Of a stretch of DNA of 64,000 nucleotides, positions 34,206 to 43,128 are shown piece by piece. Each line of letters opens with the position of its first letter. The stretch's first letter is position 1. The notes under the pieces were generated by a model. That model made no database searches, was not told the origin of the DNA, and worked only from the letters and a program-made list of their open reading frames with translations. The translations under genes and the position numbers were made by a program. The stretch comes from Streptomyces sp. SID12501 (GTDB lineage Bacteria; Actinomycetota; Actinomycetes; Streptomycetales; Streptomycetaceae), in the NCBI RefSeq assembly GCF_010550245.1, contig NZ_JAAGLU010000039.1:1-64000 (forward strand), in the 5' to 3' direction.

Positions 34206-34218
34206 ATAACTTGGTTAT
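34206..34218. promoter_or_regulatory. ATAAC-N3-GTTAT operator in front of the TetR gene
   Basis: ATAAC-TTG-GTTAT lies 34 nt upstream of the TetR start codon and about 220 nt upstream of the enoyl-CoA hydratase operon. It matches the element at 32532-32544 in arms and spacing. Confidence 0.7.
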
Positions 34219-34433
34219 CTAACTCTTCACGGCAATGTTACACATCGTGGGCGACATGTCGTCACGGACACGGCGTACGTCTCTGGACACGTCGTCACGC
34301 GCTGCCCAGTCTCATGCCGCCTGCGCGGACACAACCCCCGGGGCGATCCCGACCTCGTCACTGCCACACGCGGCCGCAACTGTCCCCACGCACTTTCCCA
34401 CCCCTCCATGAACTCAGCACGGGAGCAGACTTC

Positions 34434-35402
34434 ATGCCGTACAAAGACAAGGGCCATCTCAAGATCGAGGACCGGGGAGCCGTCCTGATCGTCCGTGTCG
34501 ACGGTGGCCCGCACCAGGAGTTCGGCCTCGACATCTCCACCCAACTGGACAAACTGGTGGACCGGGCCGACCGCGATCCGAACATTCGTGCCGTCGTCTT
34601 CACCGGGGCGCATCCCGAACGGTTCGTCAGCCATGCCGCGGTCCGATGGCTTCAAGAAGAGGGCGCAGCCAGCCCTACCGTCGGCCGCCGTGGGGCCGCC
34701 GCCGTCGTGCGCATGGCAAAGCACGTGGACCGATCTCGTCTCCTGGGCACCTTGATGCGCAAGACTCCGATGCGAGGTGCCCTCCAACTGGAGCACCTGC
34801 ACACGACCTTCCTCCGGATGAACCGCAGCGGTGTCCTCTTCGTCGCCGCCCTCAACGGTTCGGCTCTCGGCCTCGGCGCGGAGTTCGCCTGGGCATGCGA
34901 TCTGCGGGTCATGGCCGACGGGGACTTCTTCATCGGCCAGCCGGAAATCCTCCTCGGCATCATCCCGGGCGGAGGCGGCACCCAACGGCTGACCCGCCTG
35001 ATCGGCACCCACCGTTCCTTGGCCGCGATCCTCGAAGGCAGGCCCTTCACGCCTGCGGAGGCTCTCGCCAACGGGGCGGTCGACCAGGTCGTTCCGCAGG
35101 ACAAGGTGGTCGCACAGGCCATCGAACTCGCAGAACGCTTCGGCAAGCGGCCGAAGGGGTCGGTCGAGGCCGCCAAGCGGTCGGTGTACTTCGGCGGCTC
35201 GATGTCGCTGGAGGACGGTCTGCACGTCGAACGCGCCGAGTTCTTCGCCAGAGTCATGTCCAAGGAGGGGCAGGAACTGATGCTCGACTACCAGGACACG
35301 ACAGAGGCCACCGGCGAGCTCCCGCTCTACAGCCCGGACACGTACGCGCAGGCGCTCGCCTCGGGCAGCGTGCCCGGGCGCCGCCCGGCGAATGGACGGT
35401 GA
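34434..35402 (+). CDS. Enoyl-CoA hydratase/isomerase family protein
   Basis: This 322-residue crotonase-fold protein shows the oxyanion-hole strand LFVAALNGSALGLGAEFAWACDLRV and the catalytic-glutamate region GQPEILLGIIPGGGGTQRL. It is longer than the usual 260 residues because of an insertion around residues 70-125. The ATG at 34434 follows GGGAG. The next gene begins at or just after its stop codon. Together with the hydrolase and the CoA ligase downstream it forms a three-gene operon. Confidence 0.9.
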   Translation: MPYKDKGHLKIEDRGAVLIVRVDGGPHQEFGLDISTQLDKLVDRADRDPNIRAVVFTGAHPERFVSHAAVRWLQEEGAASPTVGRRGAAAVVRMAKHVDRSRLLGTLMRKTPMRGALQLEHLHTTFLRMNRSGVLFVAALNGSALGLGAEFAWACDLRVMADGDFFIGQPEILLGIIPGGGGTQRLTRLIGTHRSLAAILEGRPFTPAEALANGAVDQVVPQDKVVAQAIELAERFGKRPKGSVEAAKRSVYFGGSMSLEDGLHVERAEFFARVMSKEGQELMLDYQDTTEATGELPLYSPDTYAQALASGSVPGRRPANGR

Positions 35403-35407
35403 CCGAC

Positions 35408-36331
35408 ATGACCGCTCCGCAGCCCTTCATCCGGCACAACGTCACCTTCCCCTCCGGCGACAGTACCTGCGCCGGCTGGCTCTACCTGCCCACAGGTGTC
35501 GTCTCCCCGCCCGTCGTCGTACTCGGGCACGGCCTGGGCGCCACCCGCGAGATGCGCCTGGACGCCTTCGCCGAGCGTTTCGCGCAGGCCGGCATCGCCT
35601 CCCTGGCCTTCACGTACCGACACTTCGGGGACAGCGGCGGCCACCCTCGCCAGCTCCTGTCGATCAGGCGTCAGCTGACCGACTGGGACTCCGCCCTCGC
35701 CTACGTCAGGACACGCCACGATGTCGACCGCGCACGCGTCGCGGTGTGGGGCAGTTCCTTCGGCGGCGGCCACGCCATCACCGTCGCCTCCCGGCATCCG
35801 GAACTGCGCGCGGCCGTGGCCCAGTGCCCGTTCACCGACGGTCTCGCCTCCGCGCTCGCGCTCGGCCCGCTCGCCTCACTCAGAATGACTCCGGTGCTCG
35901 CCCGGGACCTGACGGCCAGAGTGCGCGGCAAGGCGCCCGCGATGGTGCCGATCGCCGCCGCCCCCGGTTCACCGGCCCTCATGAACGCTCCGGACGCCCT
36001 CCCCGGATACCAGGCGCTGCAGCCACCCGGGAAGACGTTCCGCAACGAGGTCGCGGCACGCGTGATCCCGACCATCGCCGGCTACCGGCCCGGGCGGGCC
36101 GCGAAGAAGGTCGCCATGCCGATCCTCTTCTGCGTCAGCAACACCGACTCGGTCACACCTCCCGCCCAGACCCTGCGATACGCGCGCACCGCGCCCCAGG
36201 GAGAGATCAAGCGGTACGACGCCGGTCACTTCGACTTCTACACCGGCGAGACGTTCGAGGAACTGGTTCGCGACCAGATCCAGTTTCTCTCCCGCCAGCT
36301 GGACCCGGCACCCGCCGTGTCGACGACTTGA
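35408..36331 (+). CDS. Alpha/beta hydrolase (dienelactone-hydrolase/X-Pro-dipeptidase-like)
   Basis: This 307-residue protein has the oxyanion motif LGHGLGATREM, the nucleophile elbow GSSFGGGHA and the catalytic His in the C-terminal DAGHFDFY. It is probably an esterase or lactonase. A GTG at 35399 overlaps the stop of the hydratase gene (GTGA) and is an alternative start. The position between a hydratase and a CoA ligase suggests it opens or frees a ring or ester product that is then charged to CoA. Confidence 0.87.
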   Translation: MTAPQPFIRHNVTFPSGDSTCAGWLYLPTGVVSPPVVVLGHGLGATREMRLDAFAERFAQAGIASLAFTYRHFGDSGGHPRQLLSIRRQLTDWDSALAYVRTRHDVDRARVAVWGSSFGGGHAITVASRHPELRAAVAQCPFTDGLASALALGPLASLRMTPVLARDLTARVRGKAPAMVPIAAAPGSPALMNAPDALPGYQALQPPGKTFRNEVAARVIPTIAGYRPGRAAKKVAMPILFCVSNTDSVTPPAQTLRYARTAPQGEIKRYDAGHFDFYTGETFEELVRDQIQFLSRQLDPAPAVSTT

Positions 36332-36357
36332 CCGGATCGCATCACACCGAGACAGGT

Positions 36358-37842
36358 ATGCCCGCCATGAATTTCGCTTCTCTGCCCGATCGCCGAGCCG
36401 AGGTCGACCCCCAGGGGGCCGCGGTCTCGGACGGGCGGCAGTCCTTCACCAACGCCCAACTGCTGAGCGGCGTCCTCCGGACGGCGCGCCAGCTCCACGA
36501 TCTCGGAATCGGTCCCGGTGACGTCGTCGCCCTCAAGCTGACGAACCGCGTCGAGTTCGTCCTTCTGCTGTTCGCCGCCTGGCGGCTCGGCGCCACCATC
36601 ACGCCGGTCAACCCGAGCATGACCGATGTCGAAGTGGTCCGGCAGCTCAAGGACTCCGGTGCGCGCCTGCTCGTGGTCGAGGACAATTCGGAAACCACGG
36701 CAGGCCTGACCACACTCACCGTCGGTGAACTGCGCGAACATCAGGCGCCGGAGTGGGATCAGGCGCCGCGTCCGGACTCGTCCGCGCTGGCTCTCCTCAT
36801 CTACACCAGCGGCACGACCGGGGTGCCCAAGGGCGTGATGCTCGACCACGCCAACATCGACGCCATGGTGGAGATGGGACGCCAGGCTCTCGAGCTGGGG
36901 CCGAGCGACCGCTGCCTGCTGATCCTGCCGCTCTTCCACGTGAACGGCATCGTGGTGAGCATCCTGACGCCGCTTCTTGCCGGCGCCAGTGTCGTCATCG
37001 CGGGCCGCCGGTTCGACCCCTACCGCTTCTTCGACCTCGTCGAACAGGAGCGCCCCACCTTCTTCAGCGCCGTCCCGACGATCTACAGCATGCTCGCAGC
37101 ACTCCCTGACGACGTTCGGCCCGACACATCGTCGGTGAGGTTCGCGGTCTGCGGCGCCGCACCTGCCTCCGCCGAGTTGCTGACCCGGTTCGAGGCCCGG
37201 TACGGCTTTCCCCTCGTCGAGGGGTACGGGCTCTCCGAAGGAACCTGCGGCTCCACCATCAACCCCGTCGCGGGACCCCGTCGCGCGGGAACCGTGGGGC
37301 TTCCCTTCCCCGGCCAGGAGATCCGGATCCTCGACGCCGACGGTAACGAGGCGGCGCCGGGCACGGACGGCGAGGTCGTCCTGAGGGGCCCCAACATCAT
37401 GCGCGGCTATCTCGGCCGTCCGGACGACACGGCCCGGGTCGTCGTCGACGGCTGGTTGCACACGGGCGACGTGGGCCACCTCAACGCCGAGGGCTATCTG
37501 ACCCTGGTCGGACGCTCGAAAGACATGATCATCCGTGGTGGGGAGAACATCTACCCCAAGGAGATCGAGGACGTGCTCGCGAGCGACCCGTCGGTCCTCG
37601 AGGCCGCAGTGATCGGCGTACCCGACGAGAAGTGGGGCGAGGTGGTGGTCGCCTACGTTCAGCCCCGGCCTGGTTCGACCGTCGACCCCGCGGCGCTCGA
37701 AGCGCTTTGCGCGCGCAGCCTGACCGGCTTCAAGCGCCCGGCCTCATACGTCGTGGTGGAAGCCATCCCGAAGAACGCGGTCGGCAAGATCGACAAAGGC
37801 TCCTTGCGGGCAGGCCACACCGCCGTCCCTGCAGGGTCCTGA
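36358..37842 (+). CDS. Acyl-CoA synthetase (AMP-dependent ligase)
   Basis: This 494-residue adenylating enzyme has the P-loop-like motif YTSGTTGVPKGVM, the A5 region GYGLSEG, the A7 hinge motif TGDVGHLNAEGYL and the A8-A10 region ending in KNAVGKIDKGSL with the catalytic Lys. It activates a carboxylic acid to its CoA ester. The ATG at 36358 is 26 nt behind the hydrolase gene; a second Met lies three codons on. The substrate is probably a medium or aromatic acid, which sequence alone cannot settle. Confidence 0.92.
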   Translation: MPAMNFASLPDRRAEVDPQGAAVSDGRQSFTNAQLLSGVLRTARQLHDLGIGPGDVVALKLTNRVEFVLLLFAAWRLGATITPVNPSMTDVEVVRQLKDSGARLLVVEDNSETTAGLTTLTVGELREHQAPEWDQAPRPDSSALALLIYTSGTTGVPKGVMLDHANIDAMVEMGRQALELGPSDRCLLILPLFHVNGIVVSILTPLLAGASVVIAGRRFDPYRFFDLVEQERPTFFSAVPTIYSMLAALPDDVRPDTSSVRFAVCGAAPASAELLTRFEARYGFPLVEGYGLSEGTCGSTINPVAGPRRAGTVGLPFPGQEIRILDADGNEAAPGTDGEVVLRGPNIMRGYLGRPDDTARVVVDGWLHTGDVGHLNAEGYLTLVGRSKDMIIRGGENIYPKEIEDVLASDPSVLEAAVIGVPDEKWGEVVVAYVQPRPGSTVDPAALEALCARSLTGFKRPASYVVVEAIPKNAVGKIDKGSLRAGHTAVPAGS

Positions 37843-37855
37843 TCAGCACAGTTGA

Positions 37856-38270
37856 GGTTATGGGCCGCACCTGTCCGACCGCATCGGCGGCGCTCCCGTT
37901 ATCACAGTCGGCATGGCCCTGAACACGGTGGGCCTGGAGCTCTGGGCGCCGGCCGTCGAGCCGCAGGTGTCGTACACCTCGCTTCTGCCGGCGCTGATCG
38001 TCTGCGGAATCGGCATGGGTATGTTCGTCGCTCCCAGCGCGAACCTCGTCATGAGCACGGTCCGCCCGGAGGAGCAGGGCATAGCCTCCGGTGCCAACAA
38101 CGCGATCCGCGAGGCGAGGCGGTGGCACAGGCGTCGCATCGCCGGCGGCGGTGTTCTCCGCGCAGGGCGGCTATGAATCGGCCTCGCTGTTCGTGGACGG
38201 GCTGGTGCTGGCGCTCTGGGTCGGTGCCGGTGCGGTCGACCTGGCCTGCGGGCGGCCCTGGCTCTCCTGA
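37856..38270 (+). pseudogene. MFS transporter remnant (C-terminal part)
   Basis: Frame one reads HLSDRIGGAPVITVG and LPALIVCGIGMGMFVAPSAN and MSTVRPEEQGIASGANNAIRE, the DHA2-type multidrug-transporter C-terminus. Near 38113 the frame shifts and continues as VFSAQGGYESASLFVDGLVL up to a stop at 38270. About 380 residues of the N-terminus are missing. The fragment follows the CoA ligase with 14 nt of spacer, which is consistent with a deletion that joined the two. Confidence 0.8.
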
Positions 38271-38363
38271 TGCCCCGGCGGCACGGGGCTGACGGCCCAG
38301 CTGACGGCCTTGCCACGGAAGACGCTCCGGCCGGCGTATCGGTCGCAATCTGAGCTCCACGCC

Positions 38364-38395
38364 GGGTGGCCCAGCCTGTTGCAGCTGGGCCACCC
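38364..38395. terminator. 12-bp perfect hairpin
   Basis: GGGTGGCCCAGC and GCTGGGCCACCC pair perfectly around an 8-nt loop. The hairpin lies behind the MFS remnant and the three-gene operon and ahead of the convergent hydrolase gene, so it probably terminates both directions. Confidence 0.8.
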
Positions 38396-38537
38396 CCCGG
38401 CGCTCCCGTCCTTCACGCTTCAAGCTCATTCGCCGCACGCGGGGGCATCGCACCGTGGCCGAAGCCCCTCCGACGACTTGCCCATGCGGCCGGTGCGCAC
38501 CCTCCGGAGGGACGTAATGTCCGTCACCGCGACGGCG

Positions 38538-39410
38538 TCAGCGGTTCGTCTCTCCGGCCAGGAACGGGCGCAAGTGCGCCAACAGCGCCTCCGGCTGTTC
38601 TTCCGGGATGAAGTGACCGCATTCCGGGATCTCGGCACCCGTGAGGTCATCCGCGTAGTCGCGCCAGATCTCCAGCGTCGGCAAGCGGGCCGGCAGCCCC
38701 GCGGCACCCCACAACGCCAGCACCGGCATGGCGAGGCGGCGCCCCGCGGAGGCGTCGATGTCGTCCAGCGCAATGTCCTGCTCCATGGCCCGGTAATCGT
38801 CGAAACTCGCGCGCATGGCACCCGGACGGGAGAAGGCGCGGACGTACCCGTCGACTGCATCGGGTGTCAGTCCGTGGCGGTTGTAGGTCCACCGCTCGAA
38901 GAAGTACTCGAGATACCCCCGTATGTCATGCCCCACCAGCCGCTCGGGCAGATCGGGCTGCATCTGAAACAGCCAGTGCCAGTATCCGGAGGCAAGCGAG
39001 GCGTCCAGGCGGCGGAACATCTCCCGGGTGGGCACGATGTCGAGCACGGCCAGCCGTTCCACCTGCTCCGGGCGGTCCAGCGCCCAGCGGTGCCCCACCC
39101 GCGCGCCGCGGTCGTGCCCCACGACCGCGGCCTTCTCGAAGCCGAGCACTTCGACGAGGCCGGCGATGTCGGCGGCCATGCGCCGTTTGTCGTAGCCGGT
39201 GGTGGGTTTGTCGCTCAGTCCGTAGCCGCGCAGGTCGGGTGCCACGACGGTGTGGTCGGCAGCGAGATCCGCCAGCACTGGCCGCCAGCAGTCGGAGGTC
39301 TGCGGCCAGCCGTGGAGCAGGACGAGCAGAGGGCCGGATCCCGCGCGGAGGTAGTGCAGACGGACCCCGTCCACCTGACTCACTCCGGTCGCCACTGTCG
39401 GCTGTCCCAT
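38538..39410 (-). CDS. Alpha/beta hydrolase, epoxide hydrolase/haloacetate dehalogenase-like
   Basis: This 290-residue protein has the HGWPQTSDCW oxyanion motif and a VVGHDRGARVGHR nucleophile elbow with Asp in place of Ser. Its catalytic His lies in the C-terminal ECGHFIPEEQP. Asp nucleophiles are typical of epoxide hydrolases and fluoroacetate/haloalkane dehalogenases. The Trp residues of the cap (YWHWLFQ) fit both. It is divergent from a CGNR-type regulator that probably controls it. Confidence 0.9.
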   Translation of the reverse strand: MGQPTVATGVSQVDGVRLHYLRAGSGPLLVLLHGWPQTSDCWRPVLADLAADHTVVAPDLRGYGLSDKPTTGYDKRRMAADIAGLVEVLGFEKAAVVGHDRGARVGHRWALDRPEQVERLAVLDIVPTREMFRRLDASLASGYWHWLFQMQPDLPERLVGHDIRGYLEYFFERWTYNRHGLTPDAVDGYVRAFSRPGAMRASFDDYRAMEQDIALDDIDASAGRRLAMPVLALWGAAGLPARLPTLEIWRDYADDLTGAEIPECGHFIPEEQPEALLAHLRPFLAGETNR

Positions 39411-39448
39411 GGATCCGCCTCCTTCACACGCACTAACCCTCTTAGATG

Positions 39449-39459
39449 GTTAAGCTAAC
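39449..39459. promoter_or_regulatory. GTTA-N3-TAAC inverted repeat before the CGNR gene
   Basis: The small palindrome lies directly before the GTG start of the CGNR gene and 39 nt from the divergent hydrolase start. It could be its operator; the GTG lacks a ribosome site and may be leaderless. Confidence 0.45.
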
Positions 39460-40062
39460 GTGCAGAATAGGGACGTGGCAACGGACGGCATATGGATCTG
39501 GGACGGCGGGCGGGTCTGCCTGGACCTCGTCAACACCCTGCGCAACCGTTGGCGGACACCGCCGGTGGAGACACTGCAGAGTTCGGGCGACCTGGTCCTC
39601 TGGCTTCAAGAAGCCGGGCTGCTCGCACCGGACCCTCCGCGCTCCGCCACCGCCGCCGCCCTGGCGTCGGGCCGCCGACTGCGCGAGGCCGTCAACCGGG
39701 CCGTGCTGGCGGGCGCCGACGGCCGTCTGCCGGCAGCCGACGACATCATGGTGCTCAACCGATCAGCAGCAGAGGCCCCGCGCCCCGCCCTGCAGATCGC
39801 CGTCACGGACGGACGCCTGGAGCCTGCCGGCACCACGAACATGGCCACCGACCCCGCGGTCGCCTTAGCGCTCGTCGCTCAGGATGCCGTCGATCTACTT
39901 CTGTCCGCCGAGATCCGGCGCGTACGCGTCTGCGGCGCGGACACCTGCGCCCTGCGCTTCTTGGACCGCTCCCCTGCCCACAACCGCCGCTGGTGCTCCA
40001 TGGCGCGCTGCGGCAACCGCACCAAGGTCCGCCTCCACCAGGCCCGGGCCAGACGGAGCTAG
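39460..40062 (+). CDS. CGNR zinc-finger transcriptional regulator
   Basis: This 200-residue protein has an N-terminal ABATE-type domain (WDGGRVCLDLVNTLRNRW) and a C-terminal zinc finger that ends C-x-x-D...WCSMARCGNR with the CGNR signature. ABATE/CGNR proteins are stress-linked repressors in actinobacteria. The GTG at 39460 or 39475 could be the start; the first has no ribosome site. It is divergent from the epoxide-hydrolase-like gene, which is its likely target. Confidence 0.87.
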   Translation: MQNRDVATDGIWIWDGGRVCLDLVNTLRNRWRTPPVETLQSSGDLVLWLQEAGLLAPDPPRSATAAALASGRRLREAVNRAVLAGADGRLPAADDIMVLNRSAAEAPRPALQIAVTDGRLEPAGTTNMATDPAVALALVAQDAVDLLLSAEIRRVRVCGADTCALRFLDRSPAHNRRWCSMARCGNRTKVRLHQARARRS

Positions 40063-40151
40063 CACACCCCGAGAGGCTGAGGCCCTCCACCCGGCACCCT
40101 CGTCGACAGCCAGCGACGTCGCGCCGGTCGCCCGACGCAACCGCGTTCAGC

Positions 40152-40661
40152 TCACTCGGCGGCCTTCATGCGAAAAGCGGGCCCAGGAACGCTCTCGATG
40201 TCTTCCTCCCGCACGGAGTGGCCTTGTTCGCAGCGGACGTGGACGTTGACGTGCGCGCCGCACCCACGGTGCCGCGTCAGCACGGCCGGCCCCTCCGGAT
40301 CGGCGCGATACCGGTCGCCCCACTGCAGGAGCCCCATCACGGCCGGCACGAGATCCATGCCCTTCGGGGTGATCACGTACTTCGGTCGGCTCCGCGCACC
40401 CGGCTCCTTGTAGGTCTCGGTGGCCAGGATCCCTTCCTCCACCAGCATCCGGAGTCGCGCCGCGAGCAGGTTGCGAGGACAGCCCAGGACGCGTTCGAAG
40501 TCGCCGAAGCGGGACGAGCCGTACCAGACCTCGCGGAGGATCAGGATCGTCCACTTCTCCCCCACGACCTCAAGGGTCCGCGCGATCGAGCAGTTCGACG
40601 TGTCCCGGTCGAGACGGTGGTCCATGCCGGAGTCCTGAAGAGCTTCGGTCCATACATCCAT
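40152..40661 (-). CDS. HxlR-family regulator
   Basis: This 169-residue winged-helix protein has CSIARTLEVVGEKWTILILRE and SSRFGDFERVLGCPRNLLAARL as the HxlR core. Cysteines near residues 24 and 59 fit a redox or electrophile sensor. It is divergent from a zinc-less quinone oxidoreductase gene. The shared promoter carries a 33-bp block that reappears before the esterase gene at 54342, so a two-target regulon is likely. Confidence 0.9.
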   Translation of the reverse strand: MDVWTEALQDSGMDHRLDRDTSNCSIARTLEVVGEKWTILILREVWYGSSRFGDFERVLGCPRNLLAARLRMLVEEGILATETYKEPGARSRPKYVITPKGMDLVPAVMGLLQWGDRYRADPEGPAVLTRHRGCGAHVNVHVRCEQGHSVREEDIESVPGPAFRMKAAE

Positions 40662-40682
40662 GGGGTGATACTAACCTCGTCT

Positions 40683-40715
40683 AAGTTTACTTTCCTATAC
40701 CCAGCGAGTAGCGTC
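40683..40715 (+). promoter_or_regulatory. Promoter/operator block shared with 54239-54271
   Basis: This 33-bp block, built around GTTTACTTTC and TATAC, matches the block in front of the esterase gene at 28 of 33 positions. It lies between the HxlR gene and the quinone oxidoreductase. The two copies are the only strongly conserved sequence between these otherwise unrelated promoters. Confidence 0.75.
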
Positions 40716-40776
40716 GCAACTGGCACATCAACCCGGCCGCGCACGCGAAGCGGGGCCTCGCAGAAAGCCGGCCGAT

Positions 40777-41790
40777 ATGAAGGCATTCGTCGTCGCGAAG
40801 TACGGCAAGGACGGCGCCCGCGCCTCACAGGTACCCGAGCCCACCGTCGGGGACCGCGACGTCCTGGTCAGAGTGAGCGCCGCCAGCATCAACCCGCTGG
40901 ACAAGATGGTCCGCAACGGAGAGTTCAAGCAACTCCTCAAGTACAAGCCCCCGTTCGTGCTCGGCCACGACGTGGCCGGCGTCGTGACCCGGGTCGGTTC
41001 CGCCGTGCGCGGCTTCAAGGTCGGCGACGAGGTCTACGCCCGTCCGCGCGACCTGCGGATCGGCGGCTTCGCGGAGTTCATCGCGATCGACCAGGACGAC
41101 GTCTCGCCCAAGCCGGCCTCACTCACCTTCGAAGAGGCGGCCGCGGTGCCGCTGGTGGCCCTGGCCGCCTGGCAGATCCTCGTCGACCGGGCCCACGTAA
41201 AGCCGGGGCAGAAGGTGCTCATCCACGCCGGTGCCGGTGGCCTCGGCTCCACGGTCATCCAGCTCGCCAAGCACCTCGGGGCCACCGTCGCCACGACCAC
41301 GAGCACCGACACGGAGAAGCTGGTCAGGAGCCTCGGCGCCGACATCGTCGTCGACTACACCAAGGAGGACTTCTCGAAGGAGCTGTCCGGCTACGACCTG
41401 GTGCTGGACTCCCTGGGCGGGGCGAACCTCGAGAAGTCCCTGACGGTGCTGAAGCCCGGCGGTCTGGCCATCGGTGTCGTCGGCCCGCCGGACGCCGGGT
41501 TCGCCAAGCAGCTCGGCGCCCCCTCGTTCATGGGCCTGGTGATGAACACGCTCAGCCGCAAGGTCCGCAAGCAGGCCAAGGCGCTGGGCGTGCGCTACCA
41601 GTTCTTCTTCATGCAGGCCGACGGCTCCCAGCTGCGCAAGCTCAGCGCCCTCTACGACAGCGGGAAGCTCCGCCCGGTCGTCGACAGGACCTTCCCGTTC
41701 GACCAGACGCTCGAGGCGATGGCGTACGTCGAGCAGGGCCGCACCAAGGCCGGCAAGGTCGTGGTCTCGATGGTGCCCGACGGCGACTGA
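40777..41790 (+). CDS. Zinc-less NADP(H)-dependent quinone oxidoreductase
   Basis: This 337-residue MDR-superfamily protein has the cofactor motif HAGAGGLGSTVIQLAKHLGA and the NPLDKMVR start of the quinone-reductase subgroup, and it lacks the zinc-binding Cys/His set of alcohol dehydrogenases. It is a paralogue of the gene at 50254-51249. It probably reduces quinones or enones (activated double bonds). It is divergent from the HxlR gene and sits under the shared promoter block. Confidence 0.9.
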   Translation: MKAFVVAKYGKDGARASQVPEPTVGDRDVLVRVSAASINPLDKMVRNGEFKQLLKYKPPFVLGHDVAGVVTRVGSAVRGFKVGDEVYARPRDLRIGGFAEFIAIDQDDVSPKPASLTFEEAAAVPLVALAAWQILVDRAHVKPGQKVLIHAGAGGLGSTVIQLAKHLGATVATTTSTDTEKLVRSLGADIVVDYTKEDFSKELSGYDLVLDSLGGANLEKSLTVLKPGGLAIGVVGPPDAGFAKQLGAPSFMGLVMNTLSRKVRKQAKALGVRYQFFFMQADGSQLRKLSALYDSGKLRPVVDRTFPFDQTLEAMAYVEQGRTKAGKVVVSMVPDGD

Positions 41791-42049
41791 GATCAGGCCG
41801 GGCCGCTACGCCGCCCCAGCTGTGGTCGATACCTCGCACCCGTTGCGCGTCAGGCTGGGTCACGACTCCGAACCACCGCGCCTGTGCGAGCCCGCCGAGG
41901 CGGAGAGACGGAGATTTCACCGCGCCAGGCGAAACCCCTTACGGCTCGCGGTCATCGACGCTCATGACGGACAGGTTCTGACAGGCTTGCATCGACCACG
42001 CACCGGCGCCGTGGACGGCTCCGCGTCCCTCCCGACCCCGCGGAATTAC

Positions 42050-43060
42050 TCAGGACTGCAGCGTCCCTCCGCCGTGCGACGCACGTTGCCAGTGGGGACT
42101 GCGGTCCTTGTCGACCAGGGCCGCACGGACGCCCTCCAGGAAGTCCGGCGTGCGGATGGTCGTGCGGGTGAGAGCAAGTTCGATGGCGAGGCATTCGCGC
42201 AACGTGGACTGCCTGCCCCGCCCGAGCAAGGCGTGAGTGATCTCCAGGCTCTGCGGCGAGGCCGCCTCCAGGGCGGCCAGCGCTGCTGCGGCCCAGGGGG
42301 TGTCGAGGTGGTGCAGGCGTTTCTCGATCTCGCCGAGGGTCGGCGCACCGAACGCCCAGTCCACGTCACCGCGTACGTCCGCCAGCCTGCTCTCCGCCAC
42401 CGGGGAACGGCCGGCAAGACGGTTCAGGACGACGTCCACCGGGTCACCGGGGCTGTCGGCCAAAGCGTCCGCGACCCCGGCGAGCCGGTCGCTGGGGACG
42501 AAGTGTGTGGCCAGCCCCGTGTACAGGGCGTCGGCCACGTCGAGCCGGTGCCCGGTCAGCCCCAGGTACATGCCGATCGCGCCGGGCAGCCTCGGCAGGA
42601 AGTAGCTGGCCCCGACGTCCGGGAAGAACCCGATCCCGGTCTCGGGCATCGCCAGCACCGCGCTCTCGGTGACGACGCGGAAGCCGCCGTGGACGGACAG
42701 CCCCAGACCGCCACCCATACAGAGGCCGTCGACGAGCGACACGATCGGGACGGGATACTCGGCGATCCGGGCGTTGAGCCGGTACTCGGAGGCGAAGAAC
42801 CCTTCACTGCCCTCGGCATCCCCGGCGAGGCTGTGCTCTTGGATCGTGCGGATGTCTCCGCCGGCGCAGAACGCCTTCGTGCTGGTGCTGGCGATCAGCA
42901 CAGCGGACAGGCGGGTGTGCTCCCATGCGGCGAATGCGCCGTCGATGGCGCCGACCATGCTCGTCGTCAGGGCGTTGAGCGCCTTGGGCCGGTTCAGCAG
43001 GATCCGGCCCACGCCTCGGTGCACGTCGATGAGAACCTCGACCTCAGCGGTATCAGTCAT
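42050..43060 (-). CDS. Enoyl-CoA hydratase/3-hydroxyisobutyryl-CoA hydrolase-like protein
   Basis: This 336-residue crotonase-fold protein has the oxyanion strand KAFCAGGDIRTIQE, the VDGLCMGGGLGLSVHG strand and the Glu-Asp pair in MPETGIGFFPDVGASYFLP. This last motif and the length are typical of 3-hydroxyisobutyryl-CoA hydrolase (valine pathway) rather than hydratases. It lies just downstream of the Fe-type alcohol dehydrogenase on the same strand, which may together make or remove a hydroxy or aldehyde product. Confidence 0.88.
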   Translation of the reverse strand: MTDTAEVEVLIDVHRGVGRILLNRPKALNALTTSMVGAIDGAFAAWEHTRLSAVLIASTSTKAFCAGGDIRTIQEHSLAGDAEGSEGFFASEYRLNARIAEYPVPIVSLVDGLCMGGGLGLSVHGGFRVVTESAVLAMPETGIGFFPDVGASYFLPRLPGAIGMYLGLTGHRLDVADALYTGLATHFVPSDRLAGVADALADSPGDPVDVVLNRLAGRSPVAESRLADVRGDVDWAFGAPTLGEIEKRLHHLDTPWAAAALAALEAASPQSLEITHALLGRGRQSTLRECLAIELALTRTTIRTPDFLEGVRAALVDKDRSPHWQRASHGGGTLQS

Positions 43061-43128
43061 GGCTCGTCATCTCGCACTCCGCATGGACCTGGCTGTCGTG
43101 GCCATCACGGTTCCTCACTCGTCGGATG

